From positions 92,381 through 156,380 of the forward strand of contig JAEXSP010000038.1 in the NCBI GenBank assembly GCA_023453795.1: DNA of 64,000 nt. The letters run 5' to 3'. The number at the start of each line of letters is the position of its first letter. The stretch's first letter is position 1. A program made the translations under genes and the position numbers. The notes under the pieces were generated by a model. It ran no database searches and was not told where the DNA came from. It worked only from the letters and a program-made list of their open reading frames with translations. Shown one piece after another: positions 44,910 to 53,211 of the stretch. The DNA comes from Bacillota bacterium. Lineage in GTDB: Bacteria; Bacillota; Clostridia; Acetivibrionales; JAEXSP01.

Positions 44910-45392
44910 ATGATTTCGCTTATTTGGGCTATGGACAAAAAACGGACCATAGGCAGGGACAACAGGCTTCCCTGGCGGTTGCCGGCTGATCTTGCTTACT
45001 TTAAGAAGCTTACGGTCGGACATAAGGTCATTATGGGAAGAAGGACATATGAATCTATCGGCAAGCCTCTTCCGAGCCGGGAAAACATAATTATAACAAG
45101 TGATATGAGCTATAATGCAGAAGGCTGTGCAGTATGCCATAATCCTCAGGAAGCATTAAGACTTGCAAGGGGAGAGGAAGCTTTCGTAATCGGCGGTTCG
45201 AAGATATATTCGGAATTTTTACCATATGCAGATAAGCTTTATATTACTCAGATAGAGGATAACTTCGAGGGGGATGTTTTTTTTGATGAGTTTGATTTAA
45301 ACGGTTGGAAGCTTATTTCCAAAACAAAGGGCGAAACCAATGAGAAAAATCCGTATGAGTATTATTGGCTTGTCTATGAGCGGAAAGAATAG
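44910..45392 (+). CDS. folA: Dihydrofolate reductase
   Basis: A 160-residue DHFR. IWAMDKKRTIGRDNRLPWRL (the Met20-loop region with Leu-Pro-Trp), GRRTYESIGKPLPSR (NADPH-binding GRxTxxS), and FVIGGSKIYSEFLPYADKLY are all present. The active-site acid (Asp/Glu after LPWRLPAD) fits. It reduces dihydrofolate made by the upstream ThyA. AAAGGAG precedes ATG 44910 by several bases. A hairpin with five T follows. Confidence 0.95.
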   Translation: MISLIWAMDKKRTIGRDNRLPWRLPADLAYFKKLTVGHKVIMGRRTYESIGKPLPSRENIIITSDMSYNAEGCAVCHNPQEALRLARGEEAFVIGGSKIYSEFLPYADKLYITQIEDNFEGDVFFDEFDLNGWKLISKTKGETNEKNPYEYYWLVYERKE

Positions 45393-45398
45393 CTGACT

Positions 45399-45427
45399 CA
45401 CCCCAGCCCCTCTCTTGGGTGGTTTTT
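45399..45427 (+). terminator. Terminator after folA
   Basis: CACCC pairs with GGGTG (extended by one A-T past a mismatch), followed by GTTTTT. Confidence 0.55.
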
Positions 45428-45475
45428 GAAGTCCTTATACCTTACACGTAGCTTTAAAAATAAATAAATTTTTTA

Positions 45476-45504
45476 TAGACAAAAATAAATATATATGCTA
45501 TGCT
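45476..45504 (+). promoter_or_regulatory. Promoter of the infC-rpmI-rplT operon
   Basis: TAGACA (45476-45481) and TATGCT (45499-45504) with a 17-base spacer. Confidence 0.65.
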
Positions 45505-45511
45505 ATATAAG

Positions 45512-45636
45512 CGAAATAAAGAAGAAGTCATTCCACTTCTCACCTTACGGATTTATTCGCTAAGGTTAATAGTAAAGTTTTAAGGTATATTTAGACTTTG
45601 CCTATTGGTGGATTGATTTATTCGATCCACTTTTTT
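45512..45636 (+). ncRNA. L20-type leader with terminator ahead of infC
   Basis: The 125-base leader ends in an intrinsic terminator: GTGGATTG (45608-45615) pairs with CGATCCAC (45623-45630), followed by six T. An earlier paired region (GAAGTCATTCCACTTC, near 45523-45540) and the operon content match the Firmicutes L20 leader, in which excess ribosomal protein L20 terminates transcription. Identification is by position and layout; the L20-binding core was not checked base by base. Confidence 0.75.
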
Positions 45637-45655
45637 AATTTTACGGAGGTGTTTG

Positions 45656-46171
45656 ATTATTAGCAAAAATGAATTAATGATTAATGAGGATATTCGTGAT
45701 AAGGAAATCCGTCTTATTGATGTTGATGGGGCAATGCTGGGAATTACGCCTATAAAGGATGCTCAGAAACTGGCTAGTGACAAAAATCTGGATCTTGTAA
45801 AGATCGCTCCCCAAGCCGTGCCACCGGTATGCAAAATAATGGACTACGGTAAATATATGTTTGAACTTGCCAAAAAGGAAAAAGAAGCAAGGAAGAACCA
45901 AAAGGTTATCAGTATCAAGGAAGTAAGGATTTCACCTTCTATCGAGGACCATGACTTTAACTTTAAAATGAAGAATGCATATAAATTCCTGGAAGATGGC
46001 GATAAGGTTAAGGTCAGTGTCAAGTTCAGAGGCAGAGAGATGAACTACACCTCATTAGGCGAAGAAGTGTTGACTAAATTCGCCGACGGCGTAAAAGAAG
46101 TGGGTACGGTCGAAAAGAAACCGAAGCTTGAAGGTAGAAGTATGATTATGATACTTAATCCAAAGCAGTAA
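45656..46171 (+). CDS. infC: Translation initiation factor IF-3, probable ATT start
   Basis: A 171-residue IF-3. The N-domain has MINEDIRDKEIRLIDVDG, the linker is Lys-rich (AKKEKEARKNQKVISIKEVR) and the C-domain has IEDHDFNFKMKNAYKFLEDG and KVSVKFRGREMNY. It keeps 30S subunits free and proofreads initiation codons. GGAGGT (45645-45650) is followed by TTG 45653, ATT 45656 and ATT 45659; spacings are 2, 5 and 8 bases. An ATT start agrees with the known AUU self-regulation of infC in other bacteria, and TTG is too close. ATT 45659 is equally possible. Confidence 0.93.
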   Translation: MISKNELMINEDIRDKEIRLIDVDGAMLGITPIKDAQKLASDKNLDLVKIAPQAVPPVCKIMDYGKYMFELAKKEKEARKNQKVISIKEVRISPSIEDHDFNFKMKNAYKFLEDGDKVKVSVKFRGREMNYTSLGEEVLTKFADGVKEVGTVEKKPKLEGRSMIMILNPKQ

Positions 46172-46202
46172 AATATATAGGTTATTTTAGGAGGAGAAAA
46201 AA

Positions 46203-46400
46203 ATGCCAAAGTTAAAAACTCATAGTGCATCAAAGAAAAGATTTAAACTAACCGCAAACGGCAAGATCAAGATGGGCCATGCGTGGAGAAGTCACAGATT
46301 GGTATCGAAGGATACTAAAGCGAAGAAACATCATAGATTGACTGCATATGTATCCGATGCAAATAAAGCAACTGTCAAAAAACTTATTCCATACGCATAA
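46203..46400 (+). CDS. rpmI: 50S ribosomal protein L35
   Basis: A 65-residue basic protein: MPKLKTHSASKKRFKLTANG is the L35 signature, followed by KIKMGHAWRSHRLVSKDTK. The length is standard. It starts behind TAGGAGGAG, 31 bases after infC, in the universal infC-rpmI-rplT order controlled by the L20 leader. Confidence 0.98.
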   Translation: MPKLKTHSASKKRFKLTANGKIKMGHAWRSHRLVSKDTKAKKHHRLTAYVSDANKATVKKLIPYA

Positions 46401-46417
46401 GAAGGAGGATTTTAAAG

Positions 46418-46771
46418 ATGTCAAGAGTTAAAGGTGCGGTTAGAACCCGTGCAAGACATAAAAAGGTATTAAAACTTGCAAAAGGTTATTTTGGAGCTAA
46501 GAGTAAGCTCTTTAGACTTGCCAATCAGGCAGTAATGAAATCATTGGTATATTCATACAGAGACAGGAAAGCAAAGAAAAGGGACTTCAGGAAACTATGG
46601 ATTGCCAGAATCAATGCAGCAGCAAGAATAAACGGATTGTCATACAGCAAGTTCATTAGCGGATTGAAGAAGTCCGGTATCAATTTGAACAGAAAAGTAT
46701 TGGCCGATATGGCTGTAAATGATGCAGCAGCATTTGCTCAATTAACTGAAAAGGTTAAAGCATCAATATAA
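46418..46771 (+). CDS. rplT: 50S ribosomal protein L20
   Basis: A 117-residue L20: MSRVKGAVRTRARHKKVLKL, then AKGYFGAKSKLFRLANQAVM and RDFRKLWIARINAAARINGL. It is an early 23S rRNA-binding assembly protein and the probable feedback regulator of this operon through the leader upstream of infC. AAGGAGG precedes the ATG. A strong terminator follows 16 bases after the stop. Confidence 0.98.
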   Translation: MSRVKGAVRTRARHKKVLKLAKGYFGAKSKLFRLANQAVMKSLVYSYRDRKAKKRDFRKLWIARINAAARINGLSYSKFISGLKKSGINLNRKVLADMAVNDAAAFAQLTEKVKASI

Positions 46772-46787
46772 ATACAATATTCTTGGA

Positions 46788-46812
46788 CAGGGGCCGATAG
46801 GCCCCTGTTTTT
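46788..46812 (+). terminator. Terminator of the infC operon
   Basis: CAGGGGCC pairs perfectly with GGCCCCTG around GATA, followed by TTTTT. Confidence 0.95.
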
Positions 46813-46883
46813 AAATTAACGAAACATGCGCAGTGTTCAAAATTGAATAGGCTCGCCTATGAGATTTTATTAGGAGCAGAAAT

Positions 46884-47690
46884 ATGAACATGATAACCAG
46901 CAGCCAAAACCCACTTGTTAAGGATATTAAAGCTTTAAAAATACGAAAAAACAGAGAAGAAAGTAAAGAATTCTATATTGAGGGTGAAAGATTTATTGAG
47001 GAGGCTTTGAAGGAAAAGGAGCAGATAAAAAGGGTTTTCGTTTCAGAGTCCTTTTTGAATAAGAGGGCTTATAGTCCGATATTTTCAGCCTTGGAAAAAG
47101 AAAAAGCTGATAGTTGTATTGTCCCGGACAAGCTGTTTCGGGAAATCTCCGACACCGAGAATCCCCAGGGAATAATCGCTGTGATGGAGATGAAGCAATG
47201 CGGCCTATCCGATTTCATTAATTCGGAAGGCTTTGTGATTATCCTTGAAGCTTTGCAGGACCCCGGAAATATGGGCACAATAATAAGGACGGCGGATGCT
47301 GCGGGATGCAGGGGAATTGTAGTATCAAAGGGCTGCGTGGACATATACAACCCTAAAGTGCTTCGTTCTACAATGGGCTCGATTTTTCATGTTCCGATAT
47401 GCTTTAGTGACAGCCTTACTTCAACAATTGTAGAGATAAAGTCAAAAGGCTTTAGAGTATTAGGGGCACATTTATCTGGAGCGTTAACCGTATATGAAGC
47501 CGATATGCGGGGAAAAACAGCTATAATCATTGGTAATGAAGCCAATGGTATGAGCGATGAAGCTGCATTACTTGTGGATCAGCTTCTGAAAATACCGATG
47601 CCGGGAAGGGCTGAATCACTTAATGCGTCAGTTGCTGCAGGTATATTGATGTATGAAGCGGTCAGACAAAATGTACGGAATATAAATTAA
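46884..47690 (+). CDS. TrmH/SpoU-family RNA 2'-O-methyltransferase (YsgA-like)
   Basis: A 268-residue SPOUT methyltransferase. An N-terminal substrate-binding domain (residues 1-100, RKNREESKEFYIEGERFIEE) precedes the knotted catalytic domain with motif 1 LEALQDPGNMGTIIRTADAA near 119-138, motif 2 IIIGNEANGMS near 213-223 and motif 3 LKIPMPGRAESLNASVAAGI near 236-255. It methylates a ribose in rRNA or tRNA; the target is not predictable. It lies beside rplT as in many Firmicutes. Confidence 0.9.
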   Translation: MNMITSSQNPLVKDIKALKIRKNREESKEFYIEGERFIEEALKEKEQIKRVFVSESFLNKRAYSPIFSALEKEKADSCIVPDKLFREISDTENPQGIIAVMEMKQCGLSDFINSEGFVIILEALQDPGNMGTIIRTADAAGCRGIVVSKGCVDIYNPKVLRSTMGSIFHVPICFSDSLTSTIVEIKSKGFRVLGAHLSGALTVYEADMRGKTAIIIGNEANGMSDEAALLVDQLLKIPMPGRAESLNASVAAGILMYEAVRQNVRNIN

Positions 47691-47709
47691 AATATAAGGA
47701 GTGTTCATT

Positions 47710-48705
47710 TTGTTTATTGATGCAGTAATGCTTGTTATCAGTCTTGCGGTTATCCTTTTATCATGCTTTATATTTACAAACTCAATTGAATGGCTTGGGA
47801 AGAAGCTCAAGCTTGGGGAAGGTGTTGTAGGAAGTATCCTCGCAGCTGTCGGGACAGCTTTGCCGGAAACTATCATTCCAATAATAGCAATACTTTTTTA
47901 TAATAATGCAAGTTCTGAAGAGGTTGGAATCGGGGCAATTGCAGGAGCACCTTTCATGCTGGGAACACTTGCTTTCTTTGTGACAGGGCTTGCAGTTGTT
48001 ATTTACGCTTTGCTTGGCAAGAGAGAAATGAAAATGAATGCTGATCCGAAAGTTATCTCAAGGGATTTGACATTCTTTATAATAATTTATGGAATAGCAG
48101 TAGGCACAACTTTCATACATCAGTATACTATACTTAAAACAATTGTTGCAATCTGCCTCTTGCTATCCTACCTACTCTACCTGAAAAAAACCTTTTCAGG
48201 GGAATGCGAACAATGTGAGGTGCTGGACAAGCTATATCTTTCCAGAATATTCAAAGTCAAGACAAACCTTACATGGATAATAGTACAGGCTTTGCTTGCT
48301 CTTGCCGGTATAGTTATAGGGGCACATTTCTTTGTACAGTATGTTGAAGATATGGCAAATCACTTACATATTGCACCTTTGATTCTTTCAATCATAATTA
48401 CGCCTATAGCTACTGAACTCCCTGAAAAGCTTAATTCGGTCATATGGACAGGAAGGAAAAAGGACACTCTTGCTTTAGGTAATATATCAGGCGCAATGGT
48501 GTTCCAAAGCTGTTTCCCGGTTGTATTTGGAATTATATTTACTCCATGGGATCTTAAAGGTCCAACCCTGGCTTCGGCAATAATTGCATTGACAGCAGCA
48601 TTAATAAATCTTGTATGGATTAAGCTCCGGAATACAATCAATCCATTGGTGCTGCTTTTTGATGGAGTATTGTATGCAACTTTTCTGGTGATTATCTTTA
48701 GCTGA
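47710..48705 (+). CDS. Sodium/calcium exchanger-family antiporter, first copy
   Basis: A 331-residue membrane protein with about ten helices in two inverted halves, each carrying an exchanger alpha-repeat: GVVGSILAAVGTALPETIIP near residues 38-57, with the ion-binding Glu in ALPET, and ITPIATELPEKLNSVIW with GNISGAMVFQS in the second half (about 232-265). It probably exchanges calcium or another cation for sodium or protons. TTG 47710 is eight bases after AAGGAG; GTG 47701 sits directly on the ribosome site and is rejected. A close paralogue follows at 48955. Confidence 0.8.
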   Translation: MFIDAVMLVISLAVILLSCFIFTNSIEWLGKKLKLGEGVVGSILAAVGTALPETIIPIIAILFYNNASSEEVGIGAIAGAPFMLGTLAFFVTGLAVVIYALLGKREMKMNADPKVISRDLTFFIIIYGIAVGTTFIHQYTILKTIVAICLLLSYLLYLKKTFSGECEQCEVLDKLYLSRIFKVKTNLTWIIVQALLALAGIVIGAHFFVQYVEDMANHLHIAPLILSIIITPIATELPEKLNSVIWTGRKKDTLALGNISGAMVFQSCFPVVFGIIFTPWDLKGPTLASAIIALTAALINLVWIKLRNTINPLVLLFDGVLYATFLVIIFS

Positions 48706-48717
48706 TGTAATCATTAT

Positions 48718-48757
48718 CCGCCAAAATTAATATCATGTAATATATTGGTTTTGGCGG
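48718..48757 (+). other. Inverted repeat covering a ribosome site
   Basis: CCGCCAAAA (48718-48726) pairs perfectly with TTTTGGCGG (48749-48757). The right arm overlaps GGCGGTGA, the presumed ribosome site of the 32-residue gene at 48765, so folding would hide it. Confidence 0.5.
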
Positions 48758-48764
48758 TGAAATT

Positions 48765-48863
48765 ATGAAACTACCAAGGTTTTTTATTCCTTTTATAATT
48801 TTTTTTTCTGTTATTGCTATTGTCATATGTTTTGAACTCCTGCTGGCATGGTTGTACAATTAA
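48765..48863 (+). CDS. 32-residue single-pass membrane peptide
   Basis: ATG 48765 opens a short frame that begins MKLPRFFIPFIIFFSVIAIV and ends at TAA 48861-48863. It is almost entirely one membrane helix with a basic N-terminus and an aromatic C-terminus (LLAWLYN). GGCGGTGA lies seven bases upstream. It sits between two antiporter paralogues and could be a small regulatory subunit, by position only. Confidence 0.45.
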   Translation: MKLPRFFIPFIIFFSVIAIVICFELLLAWLYN

Positions 48864-48954
48864 GGAATAAGTTATCTTATAATAAACATTCGTAATGAAA
48901 TCTGTCTTATTAAAATATACTTAATTGGGATAAAACCGAGAAAGGAAAATATAC

Positions 48955-49965
48955 ATGTTAATCAGTATAGGAAGCTTAGTACTAAGCTTGGGAATTATAT
49001 TACTCAGCTGTGAATTGTTTACGAACGGTATCGAATGGCTGGGGAAAAGACTGAAATTGGGTGACGGAGTTGTAGGAAGCATTTTTTCAGCGGTAGGAAC
49101 ATGTTTGCCTGAAACAATGGTGCCAATCATAGCTATTTCCTTATCAAGCAGTACCGCTGAAAAAGCTAAGGAAAATGTGGACATAGGAATCGGGGCAATT
49201 ATGGGAGCTCCATTCATGCTGAGCACACTTGCATTCCTGGTCACCGGACTAAGTGTTCTGGCTTTTTGGAAAAGAAGAAAGACAGGCTTTGTTATGACAG
49301 TAAACAGCAGAATTCTAAGCCGGGATCTTGGATTTTTTATTATTGTCTATACAATCGGTCTGGCAACAAGCCTGGTGAATATAAAATTCATAAAATTCAT
49401 TGTAGCGTTATTCCTTATAGCTTATTATATCTACTATATTATTCTGACTGTCAAGCAGGATACTACAAGCCACCAGGAAATAGACCCCCTTTATATAGTC
49501 AAATATATTAAACGAAGGCCGAACATGGCAGCTATATTGTTTCAGACAGCGTTAGCTCTTTCGGGTATTGTGTTCGGTGCCCATTTATTTGTTCAGAATA
49601 TTGAGGTGCTTTCAGATGCTCTAGGGATACCGGCACTTATTCTTTCACTTATTATTACGCCTATTGCAACCGAGCTGCCTGAGAAATTCAACAGTATAAT
49701 TTGGATAAGCAAAAAGAAGGATACCCTTGCCCTTGGAAATATAACAGGGGCTATGGTATTTCAGAGCTGCATTCCTGTTTCAATAGGTATAATATCTACT
49801 CCGTGGAAGCTTGATGCCATATCTGTTCTCAGTGCAGTATTGGCTATGCTGTCAGCACTGACAGTCTATACATATATTAAATTGAGAGGAAAGCTTACAC
49901 CTTTTCCTCTGCTTGCAGGCGGCGTATTTTACCTTGTTTTCATAGGTTACTTGATAATCAAGTAA
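48955..49965 (+). CDS. Sodium/calcium exchanger-family antiporter, second copy
   Basis: A 336-residue paralogue of the protein at 47710, colinear over its whole length. Alpha-repeat 1 is GVVGSIFSAVGTCLPETMVP and alpha-repeat 2 is ITPIATELPEKFNSIIW with GNITGAMVFQS. The Glu and Pro residues of both sites are retained, so both copies should be active. The central loop differs most, suggesting different control or ion preference. It starts behind GAAAGGAAAA and ends at the terminator 49993-50033. The pair probably arose by local duplication. Confidence 0.82.
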   Translation: MLISIGSLVLSLGIILLSCELFTNGIEWLGKRLKLGDGVVGSIFSAVGTCLPETMVPIIAISLSSSTAEKAKENVDIGIGAIMGAPFMLSTLAFLVTGLSVLAFWKRRKTGFVMTVNSRILSRDLGFFIIVYTIGLATSLVNIKFIKFIVALFLIAYYIYYIILTVKQDTTSHQEIDPLYIVKYIKRRPNMAAILFQTALALSGIVFGAHLFVQNIEVLSDALGIPALILSLIITPIATELPEKFNSIIWISKKKDTLALGNITGAMVFQSCIPVSIGIISTPWKLDAISVLSAVLAMLSALTVYTYIKLRGKLTPFPLLAGGVFYLVFIGYLIIK

Positions 49966-49992
49966 AACACTTCAATAAATACATTTGGAACG

Positions 49993-50033
49993 AAGCTGGG
50001 TTTGTTAAATATTCAAAGCAAATCCAGCTTTTT
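49993..50033 (+). terminator. Terminator after the second antiporter
   Basis: AAGCTGGGTTTG pairs with CAAATCCAGCTT (one G-U pair) around a 14-base loop, followed by a short T run. Confidence 0.75.
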
Positions 50034-50074
50034 ATAGTTTATGCTGGAATGAGGCAGGGGGGCAACTCTGACTT

Positions 50075-50464
50075 TTATAATATGTTTTTCAAGTTAAAGG
50101 ATTCTTTCTCGGGTATATGCTTTATATACTGTCTTAAATTCGAAGATTCAGCCAGAATTTCCGTAGAGTCCTTTGATCTGATAAAGGATGAAAGCCTGGA
50201 TATTGAATTATCTATGTTATCAATTTCGATATGGTCTATGAGGATGCTCCAGCCCGTACCGATTTTCTTCCACTCCTTCTTCATATTTGACAAATCAGAG
50301 TCTGCTTTTTTCCAATTGCTGCTCTTAATATTTGTTTCAATTCCCGAGATATAGCTTTCAATCTTGTCAGAGGATTTTGAGAGATTATGAGAAGCAATAA
50401 TTCCAGTGGTTATAATCAATAGGGTAAGAATTATTGCAGCAGCGGCAATTTTAATCGTATGCAT
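50075..50464 (-). CDS. DUF4363 family membrane-anchored protein
   Basis: A 129-residue protein with one N-terminal helix (IKIAAAAIILTLLIITTGII) and a helical external part with KIESYISGIETNIKSSNWKKA and a second helix pair. This is the DUF4363 layout. DUF4363 genes commonly lie directly after DUF421 genes, as here (five-base gap). The function of the pair is not established. Confidence 0.8.
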   Translation of the reverse strand: MHTIKIAAAAIILTLLIITTGIIASHNLSKSSDKIESYISGIETNIKSSNWKKADSDLSNMKKEWKKIGTGWSILIDHIEIDNIDNSISRLSSFIRSKDSTEILAESSNLRQYIKHIPEKESFNLKNIL

Positions 50465-50469
50465 TAGTA

Positions 50470-51153
50470 TTAATCCTTTCCTTTCAGTTTTGGTTGAAAG
50501 TACAATTTGCCATCAGAATCCAGACTGGCAAAAAGAACTTTTTTAATATCCATTACACCTTGTTTCAGGAGTTCTGACTTAAGCCAGTTTTCGTCAAGGT
50601 CTGCTTTGATTAAATTCTTCTGACTAATGTATCCGTCAACAATTAAATCTAAGGGAAGGCCTTCGTACTTGGTATGTATGTTTATATCCTCGGGATTTAA
50701 AGGCCTCTTTTGTGATTTTGGTATAACGCTTAGCTGCCCGTTGGTTTCAAGTATGGCGAATTCTACATCTGCAAGGTTGGGTGTGTTTTTGCTGCGGAGC
50801 TGTTCAAGAAGATCATTGATGGTATACATTTCTTTGCGGAGCACATTTTCGTTAATCTTTCCGTTCTCAACAAGAATGCTGGGTTTGCCGCATATTATAC
50901 CCCTGGCTTTGGTGCTCAGTAAAGTTATTACCGACATTGTTATTTGTGCTGCGAGAAGGGTTAGAATCGGGATAATACCATAAACAAGAGGTATTCCTGT
51001 ATTACCCATTGGCACTGCCGCCAATTCGGAGATCATTATGGCAATGACGAGTTCAAATGGCTGGAGTTGGCCAATCTGACGCTTTCCCATCAGCCTCATT
51101 GTTATTACTACAACTGCATATAGGATCAAGGTTCTTGTAAATACTACGAGCAC
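50470..51153 (-). CDS. DUF421 (YetF-like) membrane protein
   Basis: A 227-residue protein with three N-terminal helices (residues 3-85), including the family signature MRLMGKRQIGQLQPFELVIA, and a cytoplasmic alpha/beta domain with KPSILVENGKI and a later EGLPLDLIVDGYI repeat-like element. YetF-type proteins are widespread in sporeformers and some affect germination or stress; here the role is unknown. GTG 51153 is preceded by AAGGATGAT. It is translated with the DUF4363 gene downstream. Confidence 0.85.
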   Translation of the reverse strand: MLVVFTRTLILYAVVVITMRLMGKRQIGQLQPFELVIAIMISELAAVPMGNTGIPLVYGIIPILTLLAAQITMSVITLLSTKARGIICGKPSILVENGKINENVLRKEMYTINDLLEQLRSKNTPNLADVEFAILETNGQLSVIPKSQKRPLNPEDINIHTKYEGLPLDLIVDGYISQKNLIKADLDENWLKSELLKQGVMDIKKVLFASLDSDGKLYFQPKLKGKD

Positions 51154-51221
51154 GATATCATCCTTCCCTAAAAATTAAATTAGCTTGATTTAATTTTTCC
51201 GAGAAGTTTTTTTATTATGCA

Positions 51222-52559
51222 TTAGAGATAAAAAAGAAGCAGGTACAGGGTACTTATTCCGATTGTAAGAAGCGTGAGGGGAAAGGAGACCTTGAAATAC
51301 TGCCGGAAGGTGATTTTATGTCCCATTTCTTCAGCCATTCCTGATGCCACAACATTGGCGCTTGCACCGATTATTGTCCCGTTTCCTCCAAGGCAGGCAC
51401 CTAAAGAAAGTGCAAGCCATAAGGGGGTTAAGGAAATACCTGTCAGAATTCCGATCTTTTGAATTATGGGTATCATCGTGGCGGTAAACGGAATGTTATC
51501 TAAAAATGCTGATGCTATTGCAGACAGCCAAAGTATGGATAATACCAGGAACGTCGTATTTTCTCCGGTTGCATCGACAATGTTCCTTGCAATAAAATCA
51601 AGCAGCCCTGATTTTTTAATTCCCTCCACCAGCATGAAAAGGCCGGCAAAGAAAAATAGGGTTTTCCATTCTATCTCCTTAAATACCTTCTCTGTTTTGA
51701 TCTTTGAAATTAATAGAAGTATAACAGCACCGGCAACTGCTATTGTTGAAGTCGGATAACCCATTGAGCCTTTAAAATGAAACAGATTGTGCCCGTATAC
51801 AGTATTGACCAGTTTTAAAGGATAAGCCAGTTTATCGTGCAAAACAAACCCAAGGACGGTCAGTCCTATTATAATTAAAGATTTAATCATCAGGGACTTA
51901 TCCTTGATTGCTTCTTTTTCATTCCTTTGAAGCACTTTTTGCTTATTTTCGGGTTTGGCATGAAGCTGTTTTCGATAAATTACTAGAAAGCTGAATATTG
52001 TAACAATCAAAAGTAAAAAAACCAATGGCGCATTGTTTTTAATGAAATACATAAAACTCCACCCGGAGCCTTCAGCAATCATTATATTTGGAGGATCGCC
52101 TATCAATGTTGCAGTACCGCCAATATTGGAGGCAAACACAAGAGAAATTATAAAAGGGGTGTATTTTAGCCTTAATTCTTTGCATATGTCAAGAGATACA
52201 GGTAAAACCAGCATAATTGTTGTAACATTGTCAAGCACTGAAGAAATGACAGCTGTTATCACTGACAGCAATACGAGTATTTTCCATGGCTCGCCCTTGG
52301 CCAGCTTGACCATCTTTATTGAAATGTATTCGAAAATTCCTGTACGGGCAGTAATCATGACAATAACCATCATTCCTATGAGCAGTGACAGCGTGTGAAG
52401 ATCAATTGCTGAAAAGGCTTGGTCTTGTGTTAAAAGATTCAATAGAACCATTGCCAGCCCTCCGGCTATAGCTACAATGACTCTGTCGATTTTTTCCGTT
52501 ATTATTATTATGTATGCAATAACAAAAATTATTGCAGATAAAGCCATACTGAATGTCAT
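51222..52559 (-). CDS. ArsB/NhaD-type ion transporter (P-protein-like)
   Basis: A 445-residue protein with about 11-12 helices of the ion-transporter superfamily. Recognisable elements are SSVLDNVTTIMLVLPVSLDI near residue 105, SNIGGTATLIGDPPNIMIA near 143-161, and in the second half AFLDNIPFTATMIPII and SLGACLGGNGTIIGASANVV. The paired Asp-Asn and Gly-Asp/Gly-Asn sites are typical of ArsB/NhaD exchangers, including the P-protein group. Substrate may be Na+/H+ or an oxyanion. GGGAGG precedes the ATG. A bidirectional-looking terminator lies upstream at 52617-52652. Confidence 0.85.
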   Translation of the reverse strand: MTFSMALSAIIFVIAYIIIITEKIDRVIVAIAGGLAMVLLNLLTQDQAFSAIDLHTLSLLIGMMVIVMITARTGIFEYISIKMVKLAKGEPWKILVLLSVITAVISSVLDNVTTIMLVLPVSLDICKELRLKYTPFIISLVFASNIGGTATLIGDPPNIMIAEGSGWSFMYFIKNNAPLVFLLLIVTIFSFLVIYRKQLHAKPENKQKVLQRNEKEAIKDKSLMIKSLIIIGLTVLGFVLHDKLAYPLKLVNTVYGHNLFHFKGSMGYPTSTIAVAGAVILLLISKIKTEKVFKEIEWKTLFFFAGLFMLVEGIKKSGLLDFIARNIVDATGENTTFLVLSILWLSAIASAFLDNIPFTATMIPIIQKIGILTGISLTPLWLALSLGACLGGNGTIIGASANVVASGMAEEMGHKITFRQYFKVSFPLTLLTIGISTLYLLLFYL

Positions 52560-52616
52560 TATTGACCTCCCTAAAGAAGACTATTAAACATTATATCATA
52601 AATGAAAAAAGGCAAT

Positions 52617-52652
52617 AAAAATAGCTGAAGTTATTCACTCCAGCTATTTTTT
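52617..52652. terminator. Terminator between the SASP and transporter genes
   Basis: AAAAATAGCTG pairs with CAGCTATTTTT around a 13-base loop, with an A run on one side and a T run on the other, so it can work on either strand. It ends the SASP message on the minus strand. Confidence 0.7.
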
Positions 52653-52690
52653 ATATAGATTTCAAACGTATTTGAATTAATTACTTTTTG

Positions 52691-52876
52691 TTACTTATTA
52701 TAATTGTTGCCTGTATAAGATTCAAACACCTTTTTAACTATATTTCCACCTATTCTGCCTGCGTCCTTTGCTGCGATGTCACCATTGTAGCCCTGCTTCA
52801 GGTTAACTCCTACTTCTTTTGCTATTTCATACTTCATATTATCAAATGATGTGGTGTTGTTATTATTTCTTGCCAT
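52691..52876 (-). CDS. Alpha/beta-type small acid-soluble spore protein
   Basis: A 61-residue SASP that coats and protects spore DNA. The family signatures are visible: the N-terminal Asn-rich tail, KYEIAKEVGVNLKQGYNGDI (with the germination-protease cleavage region E-I/V-A) and DAGRIGGNIVKKVFESY. ATG 52876 has GAGGAGGTGAT just upstream; the longer frame is a shadow. It is monocistronic, between the uraA promoter region and a terminator. The forespore sigma-G promoter expected for it could not be assigned with confidence. Confidence 0.95.
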   Translation of the reverse strand: MARNNNNTTSFDNMKYEIAKEVGVNLKQGYNGDIAAKDAGRIGGNIVKKVFESYTGNNYNK

Positions 52877-53031
52877 TATTATCACCTCCTCGATTATTAT
52901 TATTACTAAATTGTAATCGATTATGAGTAGAAACATTTGGCTCAACATTTGTCGATATTTTTAAAAAATTATTATCTAAGCTGCGTTTTAGTCGAATTTT
53001 CAGTAGACGACTTTTATACGTTATGATATAC

Positions 53032-53061
53032 TTGTCCGTGGTAAAATATCACTGTTATAAT
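53032..53061 (+). promoter_or_regulatory. Likely sigma-A promoter of uraA
   Basis: TTGTCC (53032-53037) and TATAAT (53056-53061) with an 18-base spacer, giving a leader of about 140 bases. The rest of 52877-53031 holds no gene. Confidence 0.55.
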
Positions 53062-53124
53062 TCTAAAGTTAAATTGACTTATATAATGTGAAATATCTGC
53101 TGAAAATTGATGTTAATTCGCTTG

Positions 53125-53185
53125 ACTTGCAACTCCGAAGCCTTTCAAGTTTTAACGCAGGAAAGGGTATCCTGCTTTAAATAAA
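53125..53185 (+). promoter_or_regulatory. uraA leader hairpins, possible attenuator
   Basis: Two consecutive hairpins: ACTTG (53125-53129) with CAAGT (53146-53150), then GCAGGA (53157-53162) with TCCTGC (53170-53175), followed by TTTAAAT. The second resembles a weak terminator. No PyrR-binding loop consensus was recognised. Confidence 0.35.
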
Positions 53186-53211
53186 TTTATTATTTTGGAG
53201 GGGAATTTTTT

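Noticed and set aside
52880..52960. Sigma-G promoter for the SASP gene
   Set aside because: A CATAAT-like -10 exists on the minus strand, but no -35 match lies at proper spacing.
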